DNA from: Gammaproteobacteria bacterium
GTDB taxonomy: Bacteria; Pseudomonadota; Gammaproteobacteria; Pseudomonadales; Azotimanducaceae
Reading direction: 5' to 3'
Length of the DNA stretch: 64,000 nucleotides
Assembly: GCA_026705345.1 (NCBI GenBank)
Contig: JAPPAV010000069.1
Coordinates: 62,001 to 126,000 of the forward strand
The notes under the pieces were generated by a model. It worked only from the letters and a program-made list of their open reading frames with translations. It did no database searches and was not told the DNA's origin. Of this stretch, positions 10,010 to 19,808 are shown one piece after another. Made by a program: the position numbers and the translations under genes. The first letter of the stretch is position 1, and each line of letters starts with the position of its first letter.

Positions 10010-12430
10010 GTGCCACACGGCGCCCTGGACAACCTGCGGATCCTCGACCTCACCGACGAACGCGCCATCTACGGTGCCAAGATGCTGGCCGACCTCGGTG
10101 CCGAGGTAGTCCGGCCGGAACCTCCGGCCGGCGACCCGCTGCGCCAGCGCGGGCCGCGCCTGGAGGGCACCACGCCCCGTGCGTCGTTGTGGCATGCATT
10201 CTTCGCCTCGAGCCGCCGATTCGTGACTCTCGAACCGGACAAACAAGCCGGTCGCACCTTGTTGAGTAAGCTCGTCGATCGTGCTGATGTCGTGCTCGCA
10301 TCCACCGGTGCATTCGGCGTCGCCGAGGCGGGCCTGGACGAAGCGCGTCGACGGCGCCCAGAACTCGTCGTCATCGAGACCTCTTCGTTCGGTCCCGACG
10401 GGCCATGGCGCGACTACCTCGCTCCGGACCTGGTGGCCGGCGCGCTTGGCGGCGCGGTGGCAACCACGGGCGACGCCGACACGCCGCCGCTCAAGACCTT
10501 CGGCGAACTGTATTTCATCCTATCCGGCGCCTACACCGCCATCGCGACGCTTGCGGCGCTTTATCGCGTACGCGAGAGAGGCTCCGGACAACGCGTCCAC
10601 GTGTCCGTGCACGAGTGCATCGCATCCTGCCTCGAGCACGTTCTGCTTTGGTACTGGTACCACGACAAGATGCCGAATGCCGCCCATCCGGCGCTGGGAC
10701 GTCGCGGCAGCCTGCACTGGTCCAACGCCTACGTGGTCATGCCGGCCAAAGACGGGGCGATCATGGTCACGCCGACACCGAGTTTCGACAACCAACTGGT
10801 TTGGCTGATCGAGAAGGATGCCCAGGAGGATCTGCTCGACCCCAAGTACCAGGAACCCGAACACCGCCGCGACTACATCCGCCGGTTCATGGAGGTGCTG
10901 CGCAACTGGGTCGCGACCCGCGACGTGGAGGAGTTGTTCTTCGAAGCCCAGGACCACCATGCGCCATACGGCTGGGTGCTGCCGATCGACAAGGTGGCAG
11001 AGAATCCCCAGCTCGAAGCCCGGGACTGGTGGGTGGACTACCCCGTGGCCCAGGCTCCGGTTCGGGGACCCGGTGCGCCGTACCGGTTCGAAGATACGCC
11101 TTGGCGGCTTGGTGCCTACGGCGGCGCGGGTGCCGATACCGAGGCCGTCAATGAGCTTCTGCAATCGTCACCTGGGCAAACTGCTGACGCCAAACCATCT
11201 CCCGAAGCGACGCCGACGCAAAAGGACAGGCCCCTGACCGGCGTGAGAGTCCTGGACTTCACCCACGTCCTGGCAGGGCCGTTCGCCACCCGGCTGCTTG
11301 CGGACCTCGGTGCCGACGTGGTGAAGGTCGTCTCCGCCAACCGCGTGGGCGCCAACGCGCCGGACGGCGTGTACTACGTCACCTGGAACCGAAACAAGCG
11401 CTCCCTCGCGCTGGACATGTCCTTTGATGAGAGCCGGGCCACGTGCAAACGGCTCGCCGAAACCGCCGACGTCGTCATCGACAACTTCTCGGTGGGCGTG
11501 CTCGACCGCTGGGGAGTCGGATTCGACGCCGTCAGCCCCGGGAACCCGCGCGCAATCTACGTGCAGATGTCCGGCATGGGCGCCGGCGGGCCGTGGTCGA
11601 GTTTCGTGACCTACGCGCCGACCATCCACGCCTTGGCGGGCCTCACGCACTTGACGGGTGTGCCCGGCCGCCAGGACATCGGCATCGGCTTCTCCTACAA
11701 CGACCATTGCGCCGGACTGCACGGCGCGTTCGCCATCCTGGCGGCCCTGGAGGCGCGGCGGCACACCGGCCGCGGGCAGCGCATCGACCTTTCGCAGTTC
11801 GAAGTCGGCGTCGGCCTGGCCGGCCCGACGCTCCTCGACTACTTCGCCAACGGCCGTGCCGCCGAGCCGACGGGCAACAAGCTGCCGTACGAGCACGTGG
11901 CGCCCCACGGCTGCTATCCCTGTGCGGGAGCAAAGAGCGACGCCGTCGTCCACGAACGCTGGGTCGCCATCGCGTGCATGACCGATGACCAGTGGCGCGC
12001 CCTGGCCCGGGTAATGGGAGATCCCGCCTGGACACGTGACCCCGCCCTTGCAACCGCCCAGGGCCGCGCCGACGACGCCGACCTCGACGCCCACGTCGGC
12101 ACGTGGACACGAACCCTAACCGCGTCCCAGGCGATGGAACGCTGCCAGGCCGCGGGGGTCCCGGCCGGCGTCGTCCAGACCGGTGCCGACATGGGGGATG
12201 TCGATCCGCAACTGCGCCGCAGTGGATTCCTCTTTCCCATCGAGGAGCCGCACCCGGTGCTCGGACAAACCTACGCGGATCGGCTGCCGCTGGATTTCGA
12301 GGACACGCCATGCGACGTCTATCGGCGAACCCGTCGCCTCGGCGAGGACAACGTCGCGGTGCTGGCCGACTGGCTGGGAATGTCCGAGGAGGAGGTCAGG
12401 CGGGGCGAGGAGGATGGCTACTACGTCTAG
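10010..12430 (+). CDS. CaiB/BaiF family III CoA-transferase, two CoA-transferase domains fused in tandem
   Basis: GTG 10010; NLRILDLTDERAIYGAKMLADLGAEVVRPE (domain 1) and GVRVLDFTHVLAGPFATRLLADLGADVVKV (domain 2). Confidence 0.88.
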   Translation: MPHGALDNLRILDLTDERAIYGAKMLADLGAEVVRPEPPAGDPLRQRGPRLEGTTPRASLWHAFFASSRRFVTLEPDKQAGRTLLSKLVDRADVVLASTGAFGVAEAGLDEARRRRPELVVIETSSFGPDGPWRDYLAPDLVAGALGGAVATTGDADTPPLKTFGELYFILSGAYTAIATLAALYRVRERGSGQRVHVSVHECIASCLEHVLLWYWYHDKMPNAAHPALGRRGSLHWSNAYVVMPAKDGAIMVTPTPSFDNQLVWLIEKDAQEDLLDPKYQEPEHRRDYIRRFMEVLRNWVATRDVEELFFEAQDHHAPYGWVLPIDKVAENPQLEARDWWVDYPVAQAPVRGPGAPYRFEDTPWRLGAYGGAGADTEAVNELLQSSPGQTADAKPSPEATPTQKDRPLTGVRVLDFTHVLAGPFATRLLADLGADVVKVVSANRVGANAPDGVYYVTWNRNKRSLALDMSFDESRATCKRLAETADVVIDNFSVGVLDRWGVGFDAVSPGNPRAIYVQMSGMGAGGPWSSFVTYAPTIHALAGLTHLTGVPGRQDIGIGFSYNDHCAGLHGAFAILAALEARRHTGRGQRIDLSQFEVGVGLAGPTLLDYFANGRAAEPTGNKLPYEHVAPHGCYPCAGAKSDAVVHERWVAIACMTDDQWRALARVMGDPAWTRDPALATAQGRADDADLDAHVGTWTRTLTASQAMERCQAAGVPAGVVQTGADMGDVDPQLRRSGFLFPIEEPHPVLGQTYADRLPLDFEDTPCDVYRRTRRLGEDNVAVLADWLGMSEEEVRRGEEDGYYV

Positions 12431-12460
12431 TGGCCGTCAACCCGCAAACCGCGGGGCAAC

Positions 12461-12883
12461 TCAGGTGTTTCGCACTGTCACGATGAGCCGCTTGCCCAAG
12501 GTCGCCAATGCCGTCTCCACCTGATCCACATGGGACCGGTGGCGCAGATCGATCAACCGACGCACCGTGCCCTCCACGGTCTCGAGTTCACGTGCCATGG
12601 CGACATTCGAGAGCGCGTTCGCGACCATCGCCTGGTAGAGGGCAACCTTGGCGGCCACAAGCACAGGTGGCTCGACGCGTGGACAACCGTCCCTGCGCGA
12701 TGGCCTCGGAATACTGCGCCGCTCCCTGATGCACTGTCCCAGGACGTCGACGAGCAACTCACTCGCAGCCTCCCCTTCCTCGCCTTCGGCACACTCGGTC
12801 CAGGCGTCCTGGAAGTCCGGGAAGACCACCTCAACCATGCTGCGGTCATTCGTCGTGAACTCCACGGGATAGGCAATCTGCAT
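12461..12883 (-). CDS. HicB-like antitoxin/orphan HicB protein
   Basis: Internal ATG 12883: MQIAYPVEFTTNDRSMVEVVFPDFQDAWTECAEGEEGEAASELLVDVLGQCI... with C-terminal HTH-like segment; no HicA ORF adjacent. Confidence 0.7.
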   Translation of the reverse strand: MQIAYPVEFTTNDRSMVEVVFPDFQDAWTECAEGEEGEAASELLVDVLGQCIRERRSIPRPSRRDGCPRVEPPVLVAAKVALYQAMVANALSNVAMARELETVEGTVRRLIDLRHRSHVDQVETALATLGKRLIVTVRNT

Positions 12884-12998
12884 TGGCGGCTCGCGGTTGG
12901 ACTCTTCCACTAAGTGTGCCGCCTCGGATGCCTTCCCCATGTGCGTGATCGGCCTACCAAGATGTGCGAAATGTCGGAAACTCGTGTGCGAGATTTCC

Positions 12999-14291
12999 CT
13001 AGCGTGCATCGTCAAGGGGCGAACATCGACCCTCGATTTCGTCGAATACTTCAGCGTCGTGTTCGCCAAGCCTCGGTGCCCGCCGTGATATCGCCCAGGG
13101 GCTGGCCTTTAGGGCATACGGCGCCCCCGGATAGACGACCGTGCGGCGGAGGTCGTCGTGAACCACGCCAACCTGGAACCCCCGGGCCTTGAAGTGGGGA
13201 TCCTCGAAGGCCTCCTCCGGGGCGTTGACGACGCCAACCGCAAGCCCGGTGCGTTGGCAACCCAGGAAGAACGCCTGCGCCGAGACGCGCGAGGCGATGA
13301 GCTTCAGGGCATCGCGACCCGCACCGAAGATCGCCGTGACCGCATCGTCGCGACCGATCTTCGCCAGGTCGAACGGTCCTTCCCAGTTGGCGCCCATGGC
13401 AAGGAACACGGCCTCCGGCAACTCAGCGTCCAACCCCAGTTCCTTCAGCCACTTGTCCAGCGCCGCGAACTCGTGCGGACGCCGCGGCGGAACGCCGGTG
13501 TTGGCATATCGGCCGTCGGCGCAAAGCTGCTGCGTTTCCCGGGAAGGCGAGACCGACGCGTGGCGGCCCGTTTGGCGCTGCACGGTCCTCTGCGCCACGA
13601 GCCAGGTGTACGAAGCCGATTCGGTCGTCACGTTGTTGGCTGCGGTCATGCTCACGTCGACGAACTGTCCGCGTCCGGCGATGTCCCGGTGCAGGAGCGC
13701 CGTGAGCACGGACAGCACTGCGAAGTGGCTCGCCGTGTGATAGCCCTGCATCGGACCCCGAATGGGCGGCAGCGAGTGGTCGTCGTAGCCGCAGCTCCAA
13801 GGTGGACCCGAGGCCGCCATGATCGTCAGATCGGTGAACGGCAAGTCGCTCTTCGGGTCGTGACGCCCGTAGGGTGTGACCGCGACGTGGATCAGTTCCG
13901 GGCGGATGGCTTGTAGATCGTCGTAGTCCAGGCCGAGTGCGCCGAGCCGCGTCCGGGGTTCCGCTTCAAGCAGCACGTCGGCCGTGGCGACGAGCGAAAA
14001 AAAGCGGTCGCGGTCGCCAGAGTCGTCCAAATCGACAACGATCCCCCGCTTGCTGGTGTGGTAGTGCCACCAATAGAGGCTTCGGTTCTCGCCCGGTTGA
14101 TCGTCCAGGTACGGCGGGTAGTCGCGCGACGGATCGCCGCCCGGCGGTTCCACGAGAATGACGTCGGCACCCATGTCGGCCAGCAGCTTGCCCGCCCAGG
14201 CGATCGGCGCCCGCGCCAACTCGACGACCCTGACGCCGTCCAGCGCGCCAACGGACTTGGTGTCGTCATGGGTTTCCGGCGACGACGTCAA
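12999..14291 (-). CDS. CaiB/BaiF family III CoA-transferase
   Basis: GVRVVELARAPIAWAGKLLADMGADVILVEPPGGDPSRDYPPY; TTG start overlaps upstream stop. Confidence 0.85.
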   Translation of the reverse strand: MTSSPETHDDTKSVGALDGVRVVELARAPIAWAGKLLADMGADVILVEPPGGDPSRDYPPYLDDQPGENRSLYWWHYHTSKRGIVVDLDDSGDRDRFFSLVATADVLLEAEPRTRLGALGLDYDDLQAIRPELIHVAVTPYGRHDPKSDLPFTDLTIMAASGPPWSCGYDDHSLPPIRGPMQGYHTASHFAVLSVLTALLHRDIAGRGQFVDVSMTAANNVTTESASYTWLVAQRTVQRQTGRHASVSPSRETQQLCADGRYANTGVPPRRPHEFAALDKWLKELGLDAELPEAVFLAMGANWEGPFDLAKIGRDDAVTAIFGAGRDALKLIASRVSAQAFFLGCQRTGLAVGVVNAPEEAFEDPHFKARGFQVGVVHDDLRRTVVYPGAPYALKASPWAISRRAPRLGEHDAEVFDEIEGRCSPLDDAR

Positions 14292-15523
14292 AGCACGCCC
14301 TCCTCCTCCAACCGGGCAATTTCCTCCTCACCCAGACCGAGCAAGCGGGTGAGCACTTCCGCGTTGTGTTCGCCGAGGCACGGCCCGCCACGGGCGATGC
14401 GCCAGTTGGTCTCCGAGAAATGTACCGGCTGGCCATCCACCCGGACGTCGCCCATCTCGGGATGCGCAACACTCGGCCAGAGTCCGAAGTCGCCGGTGCT
14501 GGCATCCAAGTCGATGCGCTCCTCCGGCTTCATCACCGCGGAGACGGGAACGCCCGCCTCGCGCAACAGCGTCTCCACGTCGAACTTTCCCCGACGCACC
14601 GTCCAAGCGCCAACGAGTTGGTCGAGTTCGTCCTGGGCAGCCAATCGCGACGCCAGGCTCGCGTAGGCGGGCTCTCGACACCACGACTCGCCTACGACCT
14701 CGGCGAAGTGCCCCCAGTCGTCGGGGTCTCGGCAAGCGATGGCGACCCAGTCGTCGTCGCCTCGGCACGGATAGATGCCGTGGGGTGCCATCGGTGGCCA
14801 TTGGCTGCGGTTGGCGTGGGGTTGTCCGTCCCGACGCGTCGGCCGCCCGTTCACCGTCCAGTCGAGGAGCGCCGGACCGTGCAGGGTGAGCGCCGCTTCC
14901 GTACAGGCGAGGTCCACCCACTGGCCTTCGCCGGTGCGCTGACGATGGACGAGTGCCAGGAGGATCGCCATCGCCATGAAGTAGGCGCCGGTATGATCCA
15001 TGTAGGAATAGCCCCACCCCGCGGGTTCCCGGCCGGGCAGGCCGGACGTGAACGTCAATCCGGAGACCGCCTGGACGATGGGACCCCAGGTCTTGAAGTC
15101 GCTGTACGGCCCGGAGTGGCCGAACCCGCAATTGGAGACGTAGATGATGTCCGGCTTGATCTCTCTCAGGCGCTCGTAGCCGAAACCCCAACGCTCCATG
15201 ACGCCCTTGGCGAAGTTCTCGCTCACCACGTCCGAGACCTCGATCAGCTGCTCGAGAATCCGTTTCGCCTTGGCGGTGCGGAGATTGAGGGTGATGCCGT
15301 ACTTGCCGGCGTTGTGGTTGTTGAACGCGCCGCCGAGATTGATGCCGCGCCGCTCGTCCATGAACGGCGGCGACCCACGCAGGATGTCCCAGCGACCTTG
15401 TCGGACGGGATCCTCGATGCGGATGACCTCGGCGCCAAAGGAGGCCAGCCACTTGGTGGCCCCCGCCCCGGCGAGCTGGCCGGTGAAGTCGCAGACGCGG
15501 AACGCGGAGAGCGCTTCGGCCAT
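14288..15523 (-). CDS. CaiB/BaiF family III CoA-transferase
   Basis: ATG 15523; AFRVCDFTGQLAGAGATKWLASFGAEVIRIEDPVRQGRWD; GYSYMDHTGAYFMAMAILLALVHRQRTGEGQWVDL. Confidence 0.88.
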   Translation of the reverse strand: MAEALSAFRVCDFTGQLAGAGATKWLASFGAEVIRIEDPVRQGRWDILRGSPPFMDERRGINLGGAFNNHNAGKYGITLNLRTAKAKRILEQLIEVSDVVSENFAKGVMERWGFGYERLREIKPDIIYVSNCGFGHSGPYSDFKTWGPIVQAVSGLTFTSGLPGREPAGWGYSYMDHTGAYFMAMAILLALVHRQRTGEGQWVDLACTEAALTLHGPALLDWTVNGRPTRRDGQPHANRSQWPPMAPHGIYPCRGDDDWVAIACRDPDDWGHFAEVVGESWCREPAYASLASRLAAQDELDQLVGAWTVRRGKFDVETLLREAGVPVSAVMKPEERIDLDASTGDFGLWPSVAHPEMGDVRVDGQPVHFSETNWRIARGGPCLGEHNAEVLTRLLGLGEEEIARLEEEGVL

Positions 15524-15641
15524 GCTTCTGCCCGTCAAAAAACGCACGAGTGTAGTCGGAACGGTCGCTTCGGACACGCGCGGTGCCTATCGGGCTAGGG
15601 CGGTTTGCTAAGATGGTCCGCTTTCCTCAAGGAGCCTCCGA

Positions 15642-16739
15642 ATGCAAACCGATGCTTCCGCCTCCCGCGCCATCTCCCCTGCCGATGGACCCGTCGCCGT
15701 AACCGGTGCGAGCGGCTACATCGGCTCCTGGATCGTTCATGACCTGGTGGAGCAGGGCTACGAAGTGCGTTCGTGCGTTCGGGACGCCTCGCGATCCGAC
15801 AAGGTGGATCACCTTCTGGCGCTTAACGACGCGGCTCTGCGCGGTCGAACCACCCTGCACGAGGGCGACATCTTCGACGCCGGCAGCTACGATGCCGCGT
15901 TCGACGGCTGCAGCGCCGTCATCCACGCGGGCGCCGCCGTGGGCTACAACCGGGAGACGCCGCAGCAGGTCTACGACGGTTGTTTCACCGAGGTCCAGCA
16001 CGTGCTCGACTCGGCCCGCAAGTCCGGCGGGCTCAAACGCTTCGTGTTCACGAGTTCCTTTGCCGCGGTCGGTCACCCGCGCCCCGAGGGCTACGTCTTC
16101 ACCGAGAAGGACTGGTGCGGCGACAACGTCGACGGCTACCGGGGCGCCTGGACCGAGGAGAACATCCCGAAGAACCGGGACATCGCCTACGCGATGGCGA
16201 AGGCGCAGGCCGAGAAGATGCTCTACGCCGCCGCGGAAGAGGACGGCACCTTCGACGCCATGGCGATCCTGCCGTTGCACGTCATCGGTCCGCTCATGTG
16301 CGTCAACCACGACCAGGGCTGGAGTTGGCAGAACTGCATCCGCTACATGCTGATGGGCAAGCCCTACAAGAAATCCCGCGGCGGACGAATGCTCTGGAAC
16401 AACGTCGACGTCCGCGACACCGCCCGCGCCCATCGACTCTGCGCGGAGAGTATCGTCGCTCGGAACGGCTCCCGCTATATCCTCTCCGCCAGCGACCGCG
16501 CCGGCGAGTTGTTCACTTGGGAGATGCAGGCCAGGCTCAAGGAACTCTTTCCGTCGGTTCCCGACGTGGGTGGCGAGGAAATGCAGGGCGACAAGCCCAC
16601 GCAGAAGACCTACGACTCCCCGCGCTCGTACTGCCTGCTCGCGCAACAGGAACTCGGTCTCACGACGTACCCCATAGACGAAACCTTGAAGGCGACCGGC
16701 GACTCCTACTTCCGGCTCGGACTGCTGCCGGCGTCATGA
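15642..16739 (+). CDS. NAD-dependent epimerase/dehydratase (extended SDR, dihydroflavonol reductase-like)
   Basis: VAVTGASGYIGSWIVHDLVEQGYEV Rossmann motif; VIHAGAAV; FVFTSSFAAV. Confidence 0.87.
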   Translation: MQTDASASRAISPADGPVAVTGASGYIGSWIVHDLVEQGYEVRSCVRDASRSDKVDHLLALNDAALRGRTTLHEGDIFDAGSYDAAFDGCSAVIHAGAAVGYNRETPQQVYDGCFTEVQHVLDSARKSGGLKRFVFTSSFAAVGHPRPEGYVFTEKDWCGDNVDGYRGAWTEENIPKNRDIAYAMAKAQAEKMLYAAAEEDGTFDAMAILPLHVIGPLMCVNHDQGWSWQNCIRYMLMGKPYKKSRGGRMLWNNVDVRDTARAHRLCAESIVARNGSRYILSASDRAGELFTWEMQARLKELFPSVPDVGGEEMQGDKPTQKTYDSPRSYCLLAQQELGLTTYPIDETLKATGDSYFRLGLLPAS

Positions 16740-16746
16740 GCACCCC

Positions 16747-18108
16747 GTGAGCGCGGACCGACCCGGCCCGGCGAGGCGCCGCCGGGTCGGCCGCAACGCA
16801 CGGCCCAACAAGCCGCCAGCCGACTCTCCGGACCGCGGTGCCGAGGCCGCGGAAGTTGCCGCGCACCTGCGCCGCAACACGCTGATCCAGCTTGCCCACG
16901 GCCTGTTCGGACAGCCAGGCTTCCGGCTGGTTTCGGCGCCGACCTTCCTCCCAGCCTACCTGTTCATGCTCTCCGGATCCGACTTCGTCGTCGGCCTCGC
17001 GAGATCGCTGCAGGGGGCCGGCACGGTTGCCTCGCCCATGCTCGGCGCCTCCCTGATCGGTCACCGCAAGCGTTTTCTCGGCGTCACCCTCGCGTCGAGC
17101 GCGCTGATGCGGGCGCAGATACTCGGCGTCGCCCTTGCCGGCTTCGTGCTGGGGGGCACCAGCGGTTCCACCGGTTCGCCGGCGATTGCCGCGGTGGTCG
17201 CGATCACCGTGTTCCTCGCCTTCATGGGGTTCTTCCAAGGCGTCGCGCAGGTCACGATGAACGCATTGCGCGCGAAGGTGATCCCCATCAACCGGCGAGG
17301 CATCGTCAGCGGCGCCCGCCACTTCCTAGCCGGCTTGGTGTCTGCCGGCATCTCCTACGTGGCTGGCGCCTACCTCATCGAAACGAATGCGCTCGGCAAC
17401 GGCTACGCCTCGGTGTTCCTGCTCGCCTTCGGGATCACCTGCATCGGCCTGGTCGCCCTAGCGCTGACGCACGAGCCGACCGCCACCAGTCTCCGGCCGC
17501 GGGCATCGATGACCGAAACCTTCAAGGCCGTCGGGCCGATCCTCCGGGGTCAGCCGGCGTTCCGCCGGTTCTTCGTCGCCCGCGCATTGGCCTCCTGCGG
17601 CAGCATGGCGCTGCCGTTCTACGTCCTCTATGCGGGCACCCGGATGGAGCTCAGCGGTGCCAATCTCGGCTTGTTGACCACGGTCTGGATGCTGACATCC
17701 AGCACGGCAAACCTGATCTGGGGCGCACTTGCGGATCGCTACGGCTACAAGGTCGTCATGGTCGTGACGCTGGCCTGCTGGATCGCGTCCCACGTTCAAC
17801 TGCTGTTCGTCGAAGATGTCATTGGCGTGGTCGTGTTCTTCATGCTCATGGGCTCGGCGTACGGCGGTTTCAGCCAGTCCGGACAGAACATGGTGCTGGA
17901 ATTCGGTCGCCCGGCCGATATACCCATTCGGCTTGCCGCATCCGGTTCAGCCGTCAATCTCGTCGGCGCCATCGGGCCGTTCGTCGGCGGTGTCATGGTT
18001 GCCTTGACCGGCTACGTGGCCATGTTCGTGGCGACGACCGTGCTGCAGGTGGTCGCGCTGGCCATGATCCTGATCGCGGTGCCGGAACCCCGATACGGCG
18101 TCAGATAG
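16747..18108 (+). CDS. MFS transporter
   Basis: 12-TM-like hydrophobic profile; ADRYGYKVVMVVTL signature. Confidence 0.85.
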   Translation: MSADRPGPARRRRVGRNARPNKPPADSPDRGAEAAEVAAHLRRNTLIQLAHGLFGQPGFRLVSAPTFLPAYLFMLSGSDFVVGLARSLQGAGTVASPMLGASLIGHRKRFLGVTLASSALMRAQILGVALAGFVLGGTSGSTGSPAIAAVVAITVFLAFMGFFQGVAQVTMNALRAKVIPINRRGIVSGARHFLAGLVSAGISYVAGAYLIETNALGNGYASVFLLAFGITCIGLVALALTHEPTATSLRPRASMTETFKAVGPILRGQPAFRRFFVARALASCGSMALPFYVLYAGTRMELSGANLGLLTTVWMLTSSTANLIWGALADRYGYKVVMVVTLACWIASHVQLLFVEDVIGVVVFFMLMGSAYGGFSQSGQNMVLEFGRPADIPIRLAASGSAVNLVGAIGPFVGGVMVALTGYVAMFVATTVLQVVALAMILIAVPEPRYGVR

Positions 18109-18166
18109 TTGCATCGGCATTTTCTCGTATCATTTCCGTTGTGCCTGCAGCAATCGGAGACTATCA

Positions 18167-18541
18167 ATGGCTGAAGACCAACGGCCCGCGTTCGCGATCG
18201 GCCACATGCGACTGGGGGTTGAGGACGTCCCGACGGCCTACGGCTTCTTCGTCCGGCACGGCATGCGCGGAATCCTCGAGCGGGACAACTTCGCGATCCT
18301 GGAACTTCGAGGCGGTACGCACCTCATTCTCAACGAGGCCGAGGCGGCGATTCCGGAAGGCGAGCGGACGCCCTTCGACCTGATGGTGGACGACATCGAC
18401 GAGGCACACCGCCGCTTCGTTGAGGATGGCGTGGAGGCCACGTCGATCGAACGCGGCAACATCCACGACTCGTTCGCCGTCAAGGGTCCATCCGGGTATT
18501 CGATACCGATCAACTCGTCCCACGTCGCCGGCGTCGTCTGA
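18167..18541 (+). CDS. VOC family (glyoxalase-like) protein
   Basis: GHMRLGVEDVPTAYGFFVRHGMRGILERDNFAILELRGGTHLIL...VKGPSGYSIPI. Confidence 0.8.
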   Translation: MAEDQRPAFAIGHMRLGVEDVPTAYGFFVRHGMRGILERDNFAILELRGGTHLILNEAEAAIPEGERTPFDLMVDDIDEAHRRFVEDGVEATSIERGNIHDSFAVKGPSGYSIPINSSHVAGVV

Positions 18542-19744
18542 ATGGCCGACCACGTGTTCGACGGCCTTAGGGTCGTCGATGCCGCCACCGTCATAGCAGC
18601 ACCGGCCGCGGCCATGATCCTGGCCGACCTCGGCGCGGACGTCATCAAAGTCGAGCGTCCGGGCCGCGGCGACATGCTCCGCTCGCTGTCGCCTGTCCAG
18701 CCCCCGCACGAAGCCGGCAACGGCTGGTTCTGGCAGATGGACGCCCGCAACAAGCGAAGTTTGACCCTCGACCTCAAGACCGAGCGCGGCATGGAAGTCA
18801 TGCGCCGTCTGCTTGAGACCTGCGACGTCTTCATCACCAACCAGCCCTACGACTCGCGGGAAGCTATGCGGCTTGCCTACGAAGACGTCAAACCCTTGAA
18901 TCCGCGGATGATCTACGCCTCGCTGACCGCCTACGGCGAACACGGCACTGAACGCAACCGGAAGAGCTTCGATCAACTGGCGTACTGGGCGCGTAGCGGC
19001 TTGATGGACCTGATGCGCGAACGCGGCACGACCCCAACCCAGGGACTGCCGGGCATGGGCGACCATCCCACCGGCGTCGCCCTCTACGCGGGCATCGTGA
19101 CCGCATTGCTCAGACGCGGGCAAACCGGGGAAGGCGGCATGGTCCACACCTCGCTTCTCGCCAACGGGCTTTGGTCGGTGTCGGGAATCGCCGGCGCAGT
19201 CGTGGCTGGCGGCGACATGGAGCACTACCGAACCAGCCACCTGCGGTCGGCCATGATGCGCGTCTACCAAGCCGGCGACGGACGCTGGCTGCAACTCAAC
19301 ATGGTGCGCAACGACGAACTCCTGGCGCGCATGTTCACGGCCATGGACGCTTCCCACATTCTCGCGGACGAACGCTTCGCGACGCCCCGGGACATGTGGC
19401 AGAACCGCGGCGCGCTGGGCGACGCCATCGCCGAGATCATCGCCACGCGCACGTCGGACGAGTGGCTCGATGCATTCTCCTCCCTCGATGTGCCGGTTAA
19501 CCGTGTCGCCCTGGTCGAGGAGGTCGCGACCGATGAACAGGTGCTCGCCAACCAAATGGCGATCGCCCCCGGGAGCGAAACCGCCCTGCCCCGCGTCGTG
19601 ACGCATCCCATCAATTCCACCAACGCTCCGCCCGTACCTCCCAAACGGGCACCTCGTCTCGGCGAACACTCAGCCGAGATTCTCGGGGAACTGGGCTATG
19701 GGACCGAGGCGATTCGGGCAATGGCGGAAGATGGGGTGATTTGA
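18542..19744 (+). CDS. CaiB/BaiF family III CoA-transferase
   Basis: GLRVVDAATVIAAPAAAMILADLGADVIKVERPGRGDMLR; starts directly after the VOC stop (TGAATG). Confidence 0.9.
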   Translation: MADHVFDGLRVVDAATVIAAPAAAMILADLGADVIKVERPGRGDMLRSLSPVQPPHEAGNGWFWQMDARNKRSLTLDLKTERGMEVMRRLLETCDVFITNQPYDSREAMRLAYEDVKPLNPRMIYASLTAYGEHGTERNRKSFDQLAYWARSGLMDLMRERGTTPTQGLPGMGDHPTGVALYAGIVTALLRRGQTGEGGMVHTSLLANGLWSVSGIAGAVVAGGDMEHYRTSHLRSAMMRVYQAGDGRWLQLNMVRNDELLARMFTAMDASHILADERFATPRDMWQNRGALGDAIAEIIATRTSDEWLDAFSSLDVPVNRVALVEEVATDEQVLANQMAIAPGSETALPRVVTHPINSTNAPPVPPKRAPRLGEHSAEILGELGYGTEAIRAMAEDGVI

Positions 19745-19808
19745 CGGCACCGTGCGGAGCCACTAGCACCGGCGCATAATCACCCTACCTAAATCGGTGG
19801 GAAATGGC

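Noticed and set aside
18164-19669. 501-aa minus-strand ORF
   Set aside because: Antisense shadow of the VOC and CoA-transferase genes
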